In this document: piece after piece, positions 38,897 through 49,677 of the stretch
How positions within the stretch are numbered: position 1 is the stretch's first letter
How the letters are laid out: each line of letters opens with the position of its first letter
Assembly: GCF_016908375.1 (NCBI RefSeq)
Contig: NZ_JAFBDS010000005.1
Coordinates: forward strand, 124,001 to 188,000
Length of the DNA stretch: 64,000 nucleotides
Origin: Amphibacillus cookii
GTDB lineage: Bacteria > Bacillota > Bacilli > Bacillales > Amphibacillaceae
Reading direction: 5' to 3'
Notes under the pieces: generated by a model
What the model was told of the DNA's origin: nothing
Seen by the model: the letters and a program-made list of their open reading frames with translations, nothing else
Database searches by the model: none
Program-made: the position numbers and the translations under genes

Positions 38897-40001
38897 TTAG
38901 TTATTCATTTGTTGGCGCAGGTAAGCGTCAATAAATGGATCGAGATCGCCATCTATAACGCCTTGTGTATTACCCACTTCAAGATTGGTACGATGATCCT
39001 TAATCATTGAATAGGGATGAAACACGTAAGAGCGAATTTGACTGCCCCAACCAATTTCTTTTTGTTCACCACGTAATGCATTTATTTCTGCTTGTTGCTT
39101 ATCTATTTCTAATTGATAAAGTTTAGCCCTTAACATCTTCATCGCTTGATCACGATTTTTTATTTGCGATCGTTCGGATTGACAAGTAACAACAGTGTTT
39201 GTTGGGATATGTGTAATACGTACAGCTGAATCAGTGGTATTTACGTGTTGTCCGCCTGCTCCACTGGCACGGTAAGTGTCTATTTTTAGATCTTCTTGAT
39301 TCACCTCAGTATCAATATCATCATCCATCTCCGGCATCACATCACATGAAACAAATGATGTATGGCGTCGACCTGAAGAATCAAAAGGTGAAATCCGCAC
39401 TAAGCGATGGACACCTTTCTCAGCTTTCAAATAACCATACGCATTGTGGCCTTTAATCAATAAAGTCACACTCTTTACTCCTGCCTCGTCCCCAGGCAAG
39501 TAATCGAGTGTCTCGACTTTAAAGTTTTTCTTTTCTGCCCAGCGTGTATACATACGTAATAGCATACTTGCCCAATCCTGCGATTCCGTTCCACCAGCAC
39601 CCGGATGCAGTTCCAAAATGGCATTGCTCTTATCATACGGTTCACTGAGTAAAATAAACAGCTCGAATTGATTTAGTTTTGCAGAAAGATCTGTTAATTC
39701 AGCTTCTAATTCAGCTTTTAGGTCTGGATCAGCTTCTTCTTTTACTAATTCATAACTCACTTCAGCGTTTTCTAGCGCCTCAACATGCTCGTCAAAAGTA
39801 TGAACCAATTCCTTAATGCCGTTCGCTTCACTAATTATTTTTTGTGCGGCTTGTTGATCATTCCAAAAATCCGGATCGGCCATTTCAGCTTCTAATTCAG
39901 CAATGCGTGTACGTTTCTCTTCTAAGTCAAAGAGACCCCCTAAAATCCGCGATTCGTTTATTAAATTTCTCTAACTCTTGCTTGATTTCAACTAATTCCA
40001 T
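38897..40001 (-). CDS. prfB: Peptide chain release factor 2, with programmed +1 frameshift
   Basis: RF2 reads UAA and UGA. Translation starts at the ATG at 40001 with GAGGTGAGC upstream and runs 24 codons to CTT TGA C (39932-39926). There the ribosome shifts +1 past the in-frame UGA (39929-39927) and continues from GAC at 39928 to the stop at 38897, giving 367 residues. The classical stimulators are visible: an internal AGGGGG site three bases before the CTT. The SPF codon-recognition motif (RISPFDSSG) and the catalytic SGAGGQHVN loop are intact. This is self-regulation: low RF2 increases frameshifting. It is not a broken gene. It lies downstream of secA, its usual place. Confidence 0.96.
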
Positions 40002-40395
40002 TTGCTCACCTCATATAAATATATTGACAATGTTAGAATGAGCCTGGGACAAAAGCGTCATTAGAAAAGTAAAATCCGAACATTCATACCTGAGGACATA
40101 TGACGCTTCGGCAAAATACTTCGCTTTCCGCGGGCACGCTTAGGATGTAGGTCAATTAGATGTTGTCACGGGTTTAGTCTAATATTCCACTGTGTGAAGA
40201 AGGACGCTTCACACAGTGGATCTTCAGCTTGTGCTATTCCCACAGGATAAGGAAAGCCTCATTGGTCATACATCGCACGAAGAAAATCGTTCTTTATTTT
40301 CGAGGAGTCTTCGTATTTTTCCTGCACTTTGTCCATATTGTTCGGATTTTCATTACTTCTGTTTAGTTTTGTACCAACCTCAAAATAAGTTATTA
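40002..40395. other. Intergenic region between secA and prfB with family-2 repeat
   Basis: A family-2-like repeat occupies about 40100-40262. The remaining sequence should include a prfB promoter; AT-rich ATATATTTATATGAGG lies just before the start, but no reliable boxes were picked. Confidence 0.5.
40100..40262 (+). repeat. Family-2 dispersed repeat, copy 3 (diverged)
   Basis: ACTTCGCTTTCCGCGGGCAC is followed by a TTAGATGTTGTCACGGGTTTA module and then a hairpin CCACTGTGTGAAG/CTTCACACAGTGG (about 40187-40219). GATCTTCAGCT and CTATTCCCACAGGA follow. The hairpin arms differ in sequence from those of copy 1 at 3.93 kb while the flanks agree. Confidence 0.65.
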
Positions 40396-42903
40396 TTAGC
40401 GGCCATGACATTGCTTATACTTTTTGCCGCTGCCACAAGGACAAGGATCATTTCTTCCAACATGATCCGTTTTAACGATCGGTGCCTTTTTCTTTTGCTT
40501 CTTACTTTGATCACCAGATACAGCTGTTGCGTTTTTAGCGACTTCTTGACGCTTTAAATTTTCACGGACTTGTGCTTTCATCACATAGCGGGAAACATCT
40601 TCATTAATCGATGCTACCATCGCTTCAAACATCGCAAAACCTTCCATTTGGTATTCGCGTAATGGGTCATTTTGTCCGTAGGCTCTTAAGTGAATGCCTT
40701 GTCTCAATTGATCCATTTGATCAATATGATCCATCCACTTCGTATCAACTGTACGCAGAAGGATAACTTTTTCAAATTCACGCATTTGTTCTGAACCCAT
40801 ATCCGCTTCCTTAGCGTCATATTTCTCAAGAACTTTTGCCATAATCAGCTCAATCATTTGTTCAGAATCTTTTCCTTTTAGATCCACTTCTGCTAGATAA
40901 TTTTCTTCTATTAAATTGGCATGTGCATAATCAATGATCGCATGTAAATCCCAAAGGGTATCGTCATCATCCTGGGTATGTGCTTCAACCATTTCTCTTA
41001 CAACCGTTTCTATCATTTTAACAACAATATCACGTAAATTTTCAGAGGTAATCACATCATAACGCTGTTGATAAATAATTTCTCGTTGCTCACGTAACAC
41101 ATCATCGTAAGATAATATATTTTTACGTGCATCAAAATTATTACCTTCTACCCGTTTTTGAGCTGATTCTACAGCTTTTGATACCATTTTACTTTGAATC
41201 GGCTGGGAATCATCCATCTTAAAGCGATCCATCATCGCCTTCATATTGTCTGAACCAAAACGACGCATCAAGTCATCTTCCATTGAAAGATAGAATTGTG
41301 TCACACCTGGATCACCTTGACGACCTGAACGACCTCTTAACTGGTTATCAATCCGACGTGATTCGTGACGCTCCGTACCAATAACAGCAAGACCACCTAA
41401 TTCAACGACGCCATTGCCTAACTTGATATCCGTACCACGTCCAGCCATATTGGTTGCAATCGTAACCGCACCGCTTTGCCCAGCATCTTCAATAATTTCT
41501 GCCTCTCGATAATGATTTTTCGCATTCAAAACATTGTGTTTGACACCCGATTTTTTTAAGAGTTGGGAAATCAACTCAGACGTTTCAACAGCCACAGTCC
41601 CTACCAATACAGGCTGCCCTTGTTGATGACGTTCTTTAATTTCTGCTACTAACGCTTTAAATTTCCCTTCCATGGTTTTAAAAATTAAATCCGGCTTGTC
41701 ATCACGAACGATCGGTTTATTCGTTGGAATCGCCACAACATCCATATTATAGATATTTCGGAATTCTTCTTCCTCTGTTTTAGCCGTCCCGGTCATCCCT
41801 GCTAACTTCTCATACATGCGGAAGAAGTTTTGAAAAGTGATCGAAGCAAGTGTCATGCTTTCATTTTGAATTTGCAAGCCCTCTTTCGCTTCAATAGCTT
41901 GATGAAGACCATCACTATAACGGCGACCTTTCATCAGACGACCGGTAAATTGATCCACAATCACGACTTCGCCCTCTTCAACAACGTAATCCGTATCACG
42001 ATGCATCGAGGCATGTGCTTTTAATGCTTGATTGACATGATGCGTTAACGTCACGTGATTTAAATCAAATAAATTCTCTACACTAAAGAAGTACTCGGCT
42101 TTGGTGATTCCCTCTTCCGTTAACTGAACCCCTTTTGTTTTTTCATCATATGAATAATCTGCATCTTTTCTCAATGTTCGAACAAACGAATTAGCCTGTT
42201 GATAAAGTGATGCCGATTTACGAGCTGAACCCGAAATAATTAAAGGTGTTCTTGCCTCATCGATTAGAATCGAGTCGACCTCATCAATAATTGCAAAGTG
42301 CAATGGGCGTTGAACCATCTGCTCTTTATATAGCACCATATTATCTCTTAAATAGTCAAAACCAAATTCATTATTCGTTCCGTAAGTAATGTCTGCTTCA
42401 TATGCTTTACGTTTTTCTTCTTTAGACAAACTATTGACATTTAACCCGACCGTTAGACCAAGAAATTCAAACAGTTGTCCCATTTCACGCGCATCACGAT
42501 CAGCTAAGTACTCATTGACAGTGATAATATGCACGCCTTTACCAGAAAGGGCATTTAAATAAGCCGGCATTGTCGATGCTAATGTCTTTCCTTCACCTGT
42601 TTTCATTTCGGCAATATTACCTTCGTGTAAAACAGTTGCACCTATTAATTGGACAGGAAATGGTCGCATCTTCAAAACACGTTTCGAACCTTCGCGAACA
42701 ACAGCATATGCTTCTACTAGCAAATCATCAAGCGATTCTCCATCTTGATAACGTTGTTTAAATGCTTCCGTTTTTGCTCTTAATTCTGAATCAGATAATT
42801 GCTCATATTCAGACTCTAATGCTTCAATTTGATCAACTGTCGTCTGAATCTGATTCAATTGACGTTGATTACCGTCAAACACTTTTTTTAATAATCCACG
42901 CAT
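40396..42903 (-). CDS. secA: Protein translocase ATPase SecA
   Basis: SecA drives preproteins through SecYEG. The 835-residue protein has Walker [10 protein letters not shown] near residue 99, the DEAD-type motif [16 protein letters not shown] near 205, the NBD2 region [13 protein letters not shown] near 485 and [11 protein letters not shown] near 520. It ends with the zinc-binding SEC-C motif [17 protein letters not shown]. The ATG at 42903 has GAGGAGCG upstream. Length and ends are normal. It is the last gene of the conserved Bacillus block; accessory genes start to its right. Confidence 0.97.
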   Translation of the reverse strand: MRGLLKKVFDGNQRQLNQIQTTVDQIEALESEYEQLSDSELRAKTEAFKQRYQDGESLDDLLVEAYAVVREGSKRVLKMRPFPVQLIGATVLHEGNIAEMKTGEGKTLASTMPAYLNALSGKGVHIITVNEYLADRDAREMGQLFEFLGLTVGLNVNSLSKEEKRKAYEADITYGTNNEFGFDYLRDNMVLYKEQMVQRPLHFAIIDEVDSILIDEARTPLIISGSARKSASLYQQANSFVRTLRKDADYSYDEKTKGVQLTEEGITKAEYFFSVENLFDLNHVTLTHHVNQALKAHASMHRDTDYVVEEGEVVIVDQFTGRLMKGRRYSDGLHQAIEAKEGLQIQNESMTLASITFQNFFRMYEKLAGMTGTAKTEEEEFRNIYNMDVVAIPTNKPIVRDDKPDLIFKTMEGKFKALVAEIKERHQQGQPVLVGTVAVETSELISQLLKKSGVKHNVLNAKNHYREAEIIEDAGQSGAVTIATNMAGRGTDIKLGNGVVELGGLAVIGTERHESRRIDNQLRGRSGRQGDPGVTQFYLSMEDDLMRRFGSDNMKAMMDRFKMDDSQPIQSKMVSKAVESAQKRVEGNNFDARKNILSYDDVLREQREIIYQQRYDVITSENLRDIVVKMIETVVREMVEAHTQDDDDTLWDLHAIIDYAHANLIEENYLAEVDLKGKDSEQMIELIMAKVLEKYDAKEADMGSEQMREFEKVILLRTVDTKWMDHIDQMDQLRQGIHLRAYGQNDPLREYQMEGFAMFEAMVASINEDVSRYVMKAQVRENLKRQEVAKNATAVSGDQSKKQKKKAPIVKTDHVGRNDPCPCGSGKKYKQCHGR

Positions 42904-43053
42904 GCTCTACGCTCCTCTATTTCATAAAGATAGCTCTTTAAAAAAGCCCATTTGTCTAATTTTTATCATAACACTTGCGATTGTCAAAAACAAGAATCAA
43001 GCTATAAAGATAATCAAGTGGATAGCTTTAACGATAAATTCGTTAATGATCAG

Positions 43054-43150
43054 TATAAAACGAACATTAGCGTCCGTTATCACTGACCTAAATTAATTTG
43101 CTCTACTCTCTAATTTGAGTGGAGTTTACGAATGGTTATCTGTGATAAAA
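43054..43150 (+). repeat. Two-hairpin dispersed repeat, copy K (hairpin 1 and core deleted)
   Basis: TATAAAACGAAC is joined directly to ATTAGCGTCCGTTATCACTG, and the second hairpin runs to GAATGGTTATCTGTGATAAA. The gap to secA (42904-43053) shows no other feature. Confidence 0.8.
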
Positions 43151-43152
43151 AG

Positions 43153-43186
43153 CTAAAAACCTCGCCACAAAAGACGAGGTTTTTAG
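43153..43186 (-). terminator. Terminator of the NCS2 permease gene / ureide cluster
   Basis: CTAAAAACCTCG and CGAGGTTTTTAG form a perfect 12-bp stem with a ten-base loop. On the minus strand it ends TTTTTAGCTTTTT. It closes the cluster 36 bases past the permease stop. Confidence 0.88.
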
Positions 43187-43221
43187 TTAAACCATTAAAG
43201 ACAATTAGAATAAGCGTACAT

Positions 43222-44512
43222 CTATTTGTCTGGCAACAATAAGTTCAATATAATACTTAATAATGCAGCGGGAACAACTCCTGATGTCAACACTATTTGA
43301 ACATTAAAGGGTAGTTGTTGAGTCGCTTCCGGTACAAGACTTAAGCCCACCCCTACGCCTAATGATACAGCTATAATTAACATATTCCGACTATTCATTT
43401 TTATTTGTTGCATAAGATTTAAACCTGAGACGGCGACCATTGAAAACATGGCAATAGCCGCACCACCTAACACCGGTTCGGGCATAACTGATACGATTGT
43501 GGAGAACTTCGGGACTAAAGCAAGTAAAATAAGGAGCATCCCCCCCTACTTTCACTATATGTTTGCTGAATACGCCTGTTATATTGACCACACCAACATT
43601 TTGTGTGTAAGAGGTGTTTGGAAATGCATTAAACAATGCAGCAATGCTACTCGATAAACCATCCGCCATAATTGCTCCACTCATCTCTTTATCAGTTGGT
43701 TCACGCCCTTCAGCCCCTTTGGTTAGAGCTGCCACATCACCTAAGGTTTCTATTGAAGTAGCCAAATACATAAGCACCATGGATATAATAGCAACCGGCT
43801 CAAAAGACCAACGATATTGAAGTGGCTGTGGAAATGACACCCAATTACTATTGGCTACTTCTGAAAGATCAACAAGCCCCCACAAAAACGAAATAAGATA
43901 ACCAATCACAATCCCAAATAATATCGAAGAAGATTTCAAAAATTTATATTTACTCTGGTGAAAGAAGATAATAGCTGTTAACACCATACTCGCTATCGAA
44001 AGATTCTTAATACTACCTGTATCGACGCTCCCTGCCGCTTGCTCGATTCCAACTGGAATTAGTGTTATACCAATTGTTAGGACAACAATAGCCCCTATAA
44101 GAGGTGGAAAGAGCTTGTGTAATAACTTAAGGTTTTTACCAATGATAAATTCAAGCATTCCGCCGATAAAAGCCGCTCCAAAAACGGCACCAATTCCAAA
44201 ATCAGCTGCAATGGCTAAGCTTGTCGATATAAAAGCATTGCTTGTCCCCATCACAATTGGAAGACCTGAGCCCACGCTTTTTATACGAACGACTTGAATA
44301 ATCGTGGTTACGCCCGAAATGAATAAAGCTGATTGAATTAATACTGTTGTTTCTTGAGCTGATAATTCTAGCAAAGCGGCCATAAGTAAAGGTAGCGTAG
44401 CATTTGCTGCAAACATAGCTAATATGTGTTGGAAAGCTAGCGGTATGCTCTTTTTTATCGAAGGTTTATCTTTCATTCCATAGATTATATCTAATTCTGG
44501 TTGTCCCTTCAC
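43222..44512 (-). pseudogene. NCS2 xanthine/uracil-type permease, frameshifted at a G7 tract
   Basis: The coding region is split in two frames. The first (44512 to the G tract) encodes the N-terminal three quarters: a GTG start at 44512 with AGGTGATG, several membrane helices and the NCS2 block SGLPIVMGTSNAFIS, then GVVNITGVFSKHIVKVGG. The protein then leaves the family sequence. The second frame (43539-43222) resumes with MLLILLALVPKFSTIV and PEPVLGGAAIAMFSMVAVSG and ends normally. The break is at seven consecutive C on the plus strand (43540-43546). With six, the two halves join in frame to about 430 residues. It may be a genuine mutation, a slipping (phase-variable) tract or a sequencing error. 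The family moves purines or uracil with protons or sodium. It is the last gene of the cluster. Confidence 0.85.
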
Positions 44513-44552
44513 GTGATCATCACCTAACGTAAGTTATGAATTTTTAGAATAA

Positions 44553-45812
44553 TCAGACAAAAATGACGGCTATTATAATAACAAGACCTAACATGCCAAC
44601 GACGTACTTAGCTTGGGATTTTATCACGTCAATGATTTCAAGGTTAAATCCTTTAGCTAAAGCGGCAACATTAATTTGAACGGGACTAACTTGAGTACCT
44701 AGTCCTGTCGCAATAGCGACAAATCCCATTGCTTCAGAAGGAAGACCCAATACAGCAAGGGTTGGTAGTATTAATGTTAATACACCTGCGGCAAAAGCAC
44801 CAGAAGGAATTGCTATTAAAAATGCCAATATCATCGCAACTGGCAATACAAGCGGTGTTGGAACTTGACTAGCTAACGCAGCAACTTGTTCAAACAATCC
44901 TAATTCAGCAATCATATTGATAAAGCCTAAGAATATACCAACAGAGAACAGCGTCGTTAGTATAAATTTAGATCCATCTATTAGCGCTTCACTGGTTTCA
45001 TTAGCAGTGAGCGGTGTTAAGACAACTGTTAACAACGCCGTAAATATAATAGTAGTAGCAGGTGTAATTAAAGTAACACCTAGTAAACTATTGATATTTC
45101 CACCAAATACAACCATGATTAATAGGGCGATAGCAGGCAAAGCATATTGGATTAGCTTCATATTTGATGTGTCGTTAATATTATTCTGATTAGCCTCTTT
45201 ATTACTAAATGCCCCTCGTTTATGGACACCATAAATGGCTAACCCTATTGCAAGTAAGTAAAATACAATAACAAAAGGAAACATTGACGAGGCATGTGCC
45301 GTTACTTCACGGGTAGCACTCTCAGCCGTTAACGCTGTTTCCGTTGAGGCAGGTGATGTTGTAAACCCAATTGCTGATATAATAGCCATTGCTGCAATTA
45401 CCTCAGGTACCGCTCCAATAGCCGCAGCCATTAATGGCGCTGTTACCATTGTATTGCCTGCACCCATACCAGCCATATACGTAGCTAACCCTTGGATTAA
45501 CACAATAATTCCAGCTAATATGCTAATTTTACCTTTCAATGTTCTTCTTGCTAACTCTATTAAAGCTTGAATACTTCCAGCTCTTGAAACCATTACTGCT
45601 GCTGAAGCATATAGAATAGGTATAGTAATACTTAACATATTTGCAATTCCATCTAAAAATATGTCTGAAGCTTGGGCAATACTTATTCCGCCAATAACCA
45701 TTGCTGTTGCACCACCTATAATTCCAGCAACAAGCATATGTTTCTTAATAAACAATAAGATTAATATTAAAATAACGGGAATTAAATGAATAAATAGATC
45801 CATATTTATCAC
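44553..45812 (-). CDS. Ion-transporter superfamily permease (GntP/CitM-like)
   Basis: The 419-residue protein has about eleven membrane helices arranged as two halves, with a re-entrant motif pair: MGAGNTMVTAPLMAAAIG near residue 117 and PSGAFAAGVLTLILPTLAVLG near 343. These small-residue loops are characteristic of the IT superfamily that includes gluconate, citrate and other carboxylate carriers. The exact family was not settled. In this cluster a carboxylate or ureide substrate or product (for example an amidated dicarboxylate) is plausible, but that is inference. It lies 97 bases downstream of the ring-opening amidohydrolase. Confidence 0.75.
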   Translation of the reverse strand: MINMDLFIHLIPVILILILLFIKKHMLVAGIIGGATAMVIGGISIAQASDIFLDGIANMLSITIPILYASAAVMVSRAGSIQALIELARRTLKGKISILAGIIVLIQGLATYMAGMGAGNTMVTAPLMAAAIGAVPEVIAAMAIISAIGFTTSPASTETALTAESATREVTAHASSMFPFVIVFYLLAIGLAIYGVHKRGAFSNKEANQNNINDTSNMKLIQYALPAIALLIMVVFGGNINSLLGVTLITPATTIIFTALLTVVLTPLTANETSEALIDGSKFILTTLFSVGIFLGFINMIAELGLFEQVAALASQVPTPLVLPVAMILAFLIAIPSGAFAAGVLTLILPTLAVLGLPSEAMGFVAIATGLGTQVSPVQINVAALAKGFNLEIIDVIKSQAKYVVGMLGLVIIIAVIFV

Positions 45813-45909
45813 TCCACTTTATAGATTTAACATTTCTTTTAACATTTTTAGAACGGTTAGAGTTTAAAAAATCAAGAGAGATGCCCTTACCCTCCTGATC
45901 TTTTAATTT

Positions 45910-47019
45910 TTAGCGCTTTGCAATAACTGCGATTGGACCACCACCTGCCGGTCCTTGGTGCTCAGCCCCTCCCGATACGTACACCATTGGATCTCCTACA
46001 ACACTTGCAATCACACCATTTACAACAGAACGAGCCTGACGCGTATGATTAATATCAGAATCAGTTAGCATTGTATTTCGTCTATTTCTAACAAGACCAC
46101 TTGGATCTGCTTCTGCTTTCGCTAACACATTTACAATGCGATCCTTTTCCATTTCAGATGGTAAACCATTAATTTCTACGCCACTATTTTTAATCGCTAG
46201 AAGGACATTGTCTATATCAATGGCATCATTCATAACACTATGACCAATCTTATATGGGCTTATGGAAGCCGTTGAATTCCCCATCACTATAATCTCACAG
46301 TTCATCAGTTCAACACCTGCCGATGTCGACGCTACCCCGGAAAACAGTGAAAAATCTGACAATATAGAGTCACTACTTACATCTGCTTTGTCAACCTCTC
46401 CTAAGGCAACAGCTACACCAAGAGCTGAAGCACCCCGAGAATATCCCATTGACTTGTATGTGTCCTCAACAACAACCTCTTTTCCCCGCAACTTGGCTTC
46501 CTGGATTCGTTCTGACGTTAATAATGGGCATTTAATTTGGACAAAGTGGACATCCTCTTTATTTTCAATTCCAGAATCAAGAATGAGCTGATTAACTGTT
46601 TGATGGACTTCTTCTACCATAACCGTCGTTCCAATCTCCTCAGGTAGAAATGCTCTTGTAAATCCTACATTAACGGCTAGCGCTTTATCGATCTGCTCTT
46701 GATGACTTAAATCTATTTCTTTTTTAGTGAAAATCATCGCGTGGGGAGACATTACACCTTCTGTCCCACCTGACATAACAAAAGCTACCTTGTCAGCAAT
46801 TTCTTCTTCTGACAGTTTTAATTGATCAGCCAAGTATTTTTTAAAGACAGTGGTGGAAAATCCTCTAGTAAAATCATTAACACAACCATTACCCTCTGTT
46901 TTTGCTAATATGGCGATAATTTCTTTTGGATTAATCTTTTTTTCAACAACATACTTTTTAAGCTGTGAGATATCATCAGGGGATCCCATCGGAATTTTAT
47001 AAACTTGAATATCCATCAT
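45910..47019 (-). CDS. Ring-opening amidohydrolase (cyanuric acid hydrolase/barbiturase family)
   Basis: The 369-residue protein belongs to the AtzD/TrzD/barbiturase family, which hydrolyses a C-N bond in cyclic ureides (cyanuric acid, barbituric acid). The family fold is three similar domains, each giving a Ser-Lys pair. The three serine regions are visible: [14 protein letters not shown] near residue 82, [20 protein letters not shown] near 236 and [19 protein letters not shown] near 345. Length is normal. GGAGG lies before the ATG pair at 47019. I cannot decide between cyanurate, barbiturate or another ring from sequence alone. It is preceded by its own promoter with a cre-like site and followed by two permeases. 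Confidence 0.87.
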   Translation of the reverse strand: MMDIQVYKIPMGSPDDISQLKKYVVEKKINPKEIIAILAKTEGNGCVNDFTRGFSTTVFKKYLADQLKLSEEEIADKVAFVMSGGTEGVMSPHAMIFTKKEIDLSHQEQIDKALAVNVGFTRAFLPEEIGTTVMVEEVHQTVNQLILDSGIENKEDVHFVQIKCPLLTSERIQEAKLRGKEVVVEDTYKSMGYSRGASALGVAVALGEVDKADVSSDSILSDFSLFSGVASTSAGVELMNCEIIVMGNSTASISPYKIGHSVMNDAIDIDNVLLAIKNSGVEINGLPSEMEKDRIVNVLAKAEADPSGLVRNRRNTMLTDSDINHTRQARSVVNGVIASVVGDPMVYVSGGAEHQGPAGGGPIAVIAKR

Positions 47020-47073
47020 CTGCTTTTTCCTCCTTCATTTAGTAGTGTTAAGTACTAAGTAAATCACCATTTA

Positions 47074-47087
47074 AGAAAGCGATTACT
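47074..47087 (-). promoter_or_regulatory. cre-like site upstream of the ring-opening amidohydrolase
   Basis: On the minus strand AGTAATCGCTTTCT fits the CcpA consensus TGWAANCGNTNWCA at 12 of 14 places; only the outermost bases differ. It is about 25 bases downstream of the candidate -10 box. Confidence 0.45.
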
Positions 47088-47109
47088 TATAGTTTCCTCT
47101 TCATTATTA

Positions 47110-47138
47110 TTTATAGCTTATCACGAGCTCAAGTCTAA
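47110..47138 (-). promoter_or_regulatory. Promoter of the amidohydrolase-permease genes
   Basis: TTAGAC (47138-47133) and TATAAA (47115-47110) are 17 bases apart on the minus strand. An alternative TTGAGC-17-TAATAA overlaps. It supports a separate unit for 47.0-43.2 kb. Nothing else was recognised in the rest of the gap 47139-47318. Confidence 0.5.
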
Positions 47139-47318
47139 ATCATTGTTAACACTAGCCAAAACAATAGTCTGTTTCTTAGCACAATACCACTAATTTAAAT
47201 CTAGTTTTTTCAAAAAAGAAGTCAAATTGGTTGATACCCGTTAATTTTTATATAAATAGTAAAAACAAACCTTATTTATTTAGGGGATGATATAAAAAGT
47301 ATGCTTTAATGTAAAGAA

Positions 47319-48254
47319 TTACCGATGTATAACTGTACCCGTTTGACCCAAGACAGCTTCTTTTGCACGTTCTAATGATGAAATAATAGCTTTCCTTTCT
47401 TTTTTCGATTCGACAAACTTTATTGCTGCTTGAACTTTTGGTAACATGCTACCAGATGGAAACTGTCCTTCTTCAATATATTTTTTCGCTTCACTTACAG
47501 AGATTGCATCTAATACTCTTTGATTAGGTTGACCAAAATTAATTGCCACTTGATCAACCGCAGTAAGGATGAATAAGAAATCAGCATCCAAGCCTTCAGC
47601 AAGACATTCACTAGCTAGGTCTTTATCAATGACCGCTTCAATACCTACAAGACGATTATCGCTATCTCGAATAACAGGAATACCACCACCACCAGCACCA
47701 ATAACAATATGCCCAGATCTAATTAAATCTTTCATAACATCTTGTTCAACAACTTCAATGGGAGCAGGAGATGGAATAACTTTACGATAACCCCGCCCAG
47801 CATCTTCTATATAAATATCGCCAGATTTAGCCATTAAGGCTTCAGCTTCTTGTTTTGAATAAAAAGGACCAACGGGCTTTGAGGGATTATCAAAAGCCGG
47901 ATCAGCAGGATCAACAATAACTTGACTTACGATTGAAGCAACCGATTTATGAATGCCTCGATTGGAAAGCTCTTCCCGTAAGGCATTTTGCAAATGATAA
48001 CCGATGTAACCTTGACTCATTGCTCCTGATTCAGCAAAAGGCATGCGGGTCTCTGGACCCTTTTCTTCAGCATACTTTCCAAACGCTAGGTGAATGGCAC
48101 CAACTTGTGGTCCATTGCCATGAGAGATAATGACATCGTGTCCTTGTTCAACCATGTCCACAATGGGTTTTGCTGCATATTTCGCCAATTCATGTTGTTC
48201 TTTCGCATGATTACCCAGTGCATTACCGCCTAGTGCAATTAATATTTTACTCAT
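47319..48254 (-). CDS. arcC: Carbamate kinase (AllK/ArcC type)
   Basis: Carbamate kinase converts carbamoyl phosphate and ADP to ATP, CO2 and ammonia. The 311-residue protein shows the family start MSKILIALGGNALG, the DVIISHGNGPQVG block near residue 40, VIPSPAPIEVVE near 147, the GAGGGGIPVI nucleotide region near 189 and GSMLPKVQAAIKFVE near 273. The ATG at 48254 overlaps the end of allG and has GGGGTG six bases upstream. Its place after fdrA-allG matches E. coli, where AllK closes the oxamate branch of allantoin use with ATP gain. No arginine deiminase genes are near, so that role is unlikely here. Confidence 0.9.
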   Translation of the reverse strand: MSKILIALGGNALGNHAKEQHELAKYAAKPIVDMVEQGHDVIISHGNGPQVGAIHLAFGKYAEEKGPETRMPFAESGAMSQGYIGYHLQNALREELSNRGIHKSVASIVSQVIVDPADPAFDNPSKPVGPFYSKQEAEALMAKSGDIYIEDAGRGYRKVIPSPAPIEVVEQDVMKDLIRSGHIVIGAGGGGIPVIRDSDNRLVGIEAVIDKDLASECLAEGLDADFLFILTAVDQVAINFGQPNQRVLDAISVSEAKKYIEEGQFPSGSMLPKVQAAIKFVESKKERKAIISSLERAKEAVLGQTGTVIHR

Positions 48255-49677
48255 TACGATCACCCCGATACGTTTTCACAAAAGCTAGCAATGCTTTTTC
48301 AAAACAAGCTAATGGAGGATGTACAATTCCAGCACCAACTTGACCAACCCCAGCTTCTCTATGAGCCATACCTGTATTAATAACGGGAAGTATATTCGTA
48401 TCAATTACTTTTCTAATATCAATACCATAGGCGCCACCTCTGAAATTGAGTGTAGGAATAGAATAATTTGTATTTTCTCCTGTTGTAATTTCATACATTT
48501 GTTCACTGTAAGCAATAGCGTCCTCTACCTCACCACCAACAAATTGAACAATAGCTGGTGAACCGCCCATGGCAAAACCACCAATCCCCATTGTTTCTGT
48601 TATAGTGCTGTCCCCCAAATCTGGAGCAGCATCCCCTTCTTTATAACCGGGGAAAAACAAGCCTTTTACAAAATTAGCTGGTGCGGTAAACCACTGGTTT
48701 TCGTTAAGACCGCTAACACGAATACCAAAATCGACGCCGTTTCTTGCCATTGTTGTCACAACTGTTGAATAGGGGATACCTTGTCCTGCATCTAAGGCAG
48801 ATTTGCAAGCTGGCATCGATAAATTTAAAAAGTAGTGTTCATTATCTTTAATAAATCGAATGACTTCTCGCAGTGTATGCTTATCTAAATCCGTTTGTAA
48901 GAAATACTCGATGATCTCACGGTAAAATAAGCTCGTGGAAGCTTTATTCCGATTATGACACTCATCGCCCATGTGCAAAGCCTGAGAGGTAATTGACTTA
49001 AGATCAATCCCATCAGTAAAAGCTAATGCTTTTTTTAATGCTGGTGCAAAGGTGGTCTCAATCCATTTTAGGCGATCTAATACTTCCTTAGCATTTGCAC
49101 CAAAGCGAAGTACCTTTCCTAAACCTTCATTTACCGTACAATAAGCTCGGTTACCATGTTCTCTATTTTCTATAATATGCACTGGCATTGAAGGTGATAT
49201 AATACCTGCCATTGGTCCAACAGCACCATGTTCATTAGCAGGTGCAAATTCAAGTTCACCAGAACTGGCTAAGCGCTCTGCTGACTGTTCATTATCTGCC
49301 CAACCTTCATATAAAACAGCCCCAATAATGGCTCCTTTTGCGGGGCCACACATTCTCTCCCAAGTAATAGGTGGACCTGAATGAAGAATTTTTTTGCTAT
49401 GCATCCCTGGTATAACTTCACGAGCCTGATCAATATCCACCAAGAATGGATGGGCATCTTTCATGCGTTTGATTGTTTCTTGATTGGCTTGCTCAACTTT
49501 CTCATGATCTTGAAAAGCATCCAGTGCTTCAATTAATTGCATATTACCTCCAGCAGGTGGTTGCCAATCTAAATGCACAGAAGCTATATTTTGCAAATCA
49601 AAATCCTCTTTAAATTTCGCTGTACCTATATTAATAACGTTTAAGGGTTGATTAAATAAATTCTTGGTATCTCTCAT
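48247..49677 (-). CDS. allG: AllG (YlbE, DUF1116), oxamate carbamoyltransferase-type subunit
   Basis: The 476-residue protein is of the DUF1116/YlbE family. In E. coli FdrA (AllF), YlbE (AllG) and YlbF (AllH) together form oxamic transcarbamylase. Typical glycine- and proline-rich stretches such as GPPITWERMCGPAKGAIIGA (near residue 95) and IGGFAMGGSPAIVQFVGG (near 370) are present. The start at 49677 follows fdrA without a gap, with GGAGGTC eight bases upstream inside the end of fdrA. Catalytic roles of individual residues are not known to me. Confidence 0.88.
   Translation of the reverse strand: MRDTKNLFNQPLNVINIGTAKFKEDFDLQNIASVHLDWQPPAGGNMQLIEALDAFQDHEKVEQANQETIKRMKDAHPFLVDIDQAREVIPGMHSKKILHSGPPITWERMCGPAKGAIIGAVLYEGWADNEQSAERLASSGELEFAPANEHGAVGPMAGIISPSMPVHIIENREHGNRAYCTVNEGLGKVLRFGANAKEVLDRLKWIETTFAPALKKALAFTDGIDLKSITSQALHMGDECHNRNKASTSLFYREIIEYFLQTDLDKHTLREVIRFIKDNEHYFLNLSMPACKSALDAGQGIPYSTVVTTMARNGVDFGIRVSGLNENQWFTAPANFVKGLFFPGYKEGDAAPDLGDSTITETMGIGGFAMGGSPAIVQFVGGEVEDAIAYSEQMYEITTGENTNYSIPTLNFRGGAYGIDIRKVIDTNILPVINTGMAHREAGVGQVGAGIVHPPLACFEKALLAFVKTYRGDRNE

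Noticed and set aside
38897-39883. prfB as a gene starting at the internal ATG, or as a frameshifted pseudogene
   Set aside because: The upstream 24 codons, the AGGGGG site and CTT TGA C show the regulated RF2 frameshift.
44513-44552. A purine riboswitch before the NCS2 permease
   Set aside because: Only 40 bases separate it from the upstream gene and no aptamer-like stems are present.
47200-47318. A terminator after the carbamate kinase gene
   Set aside because: Only A and T runs were found, without a credible GC stem.
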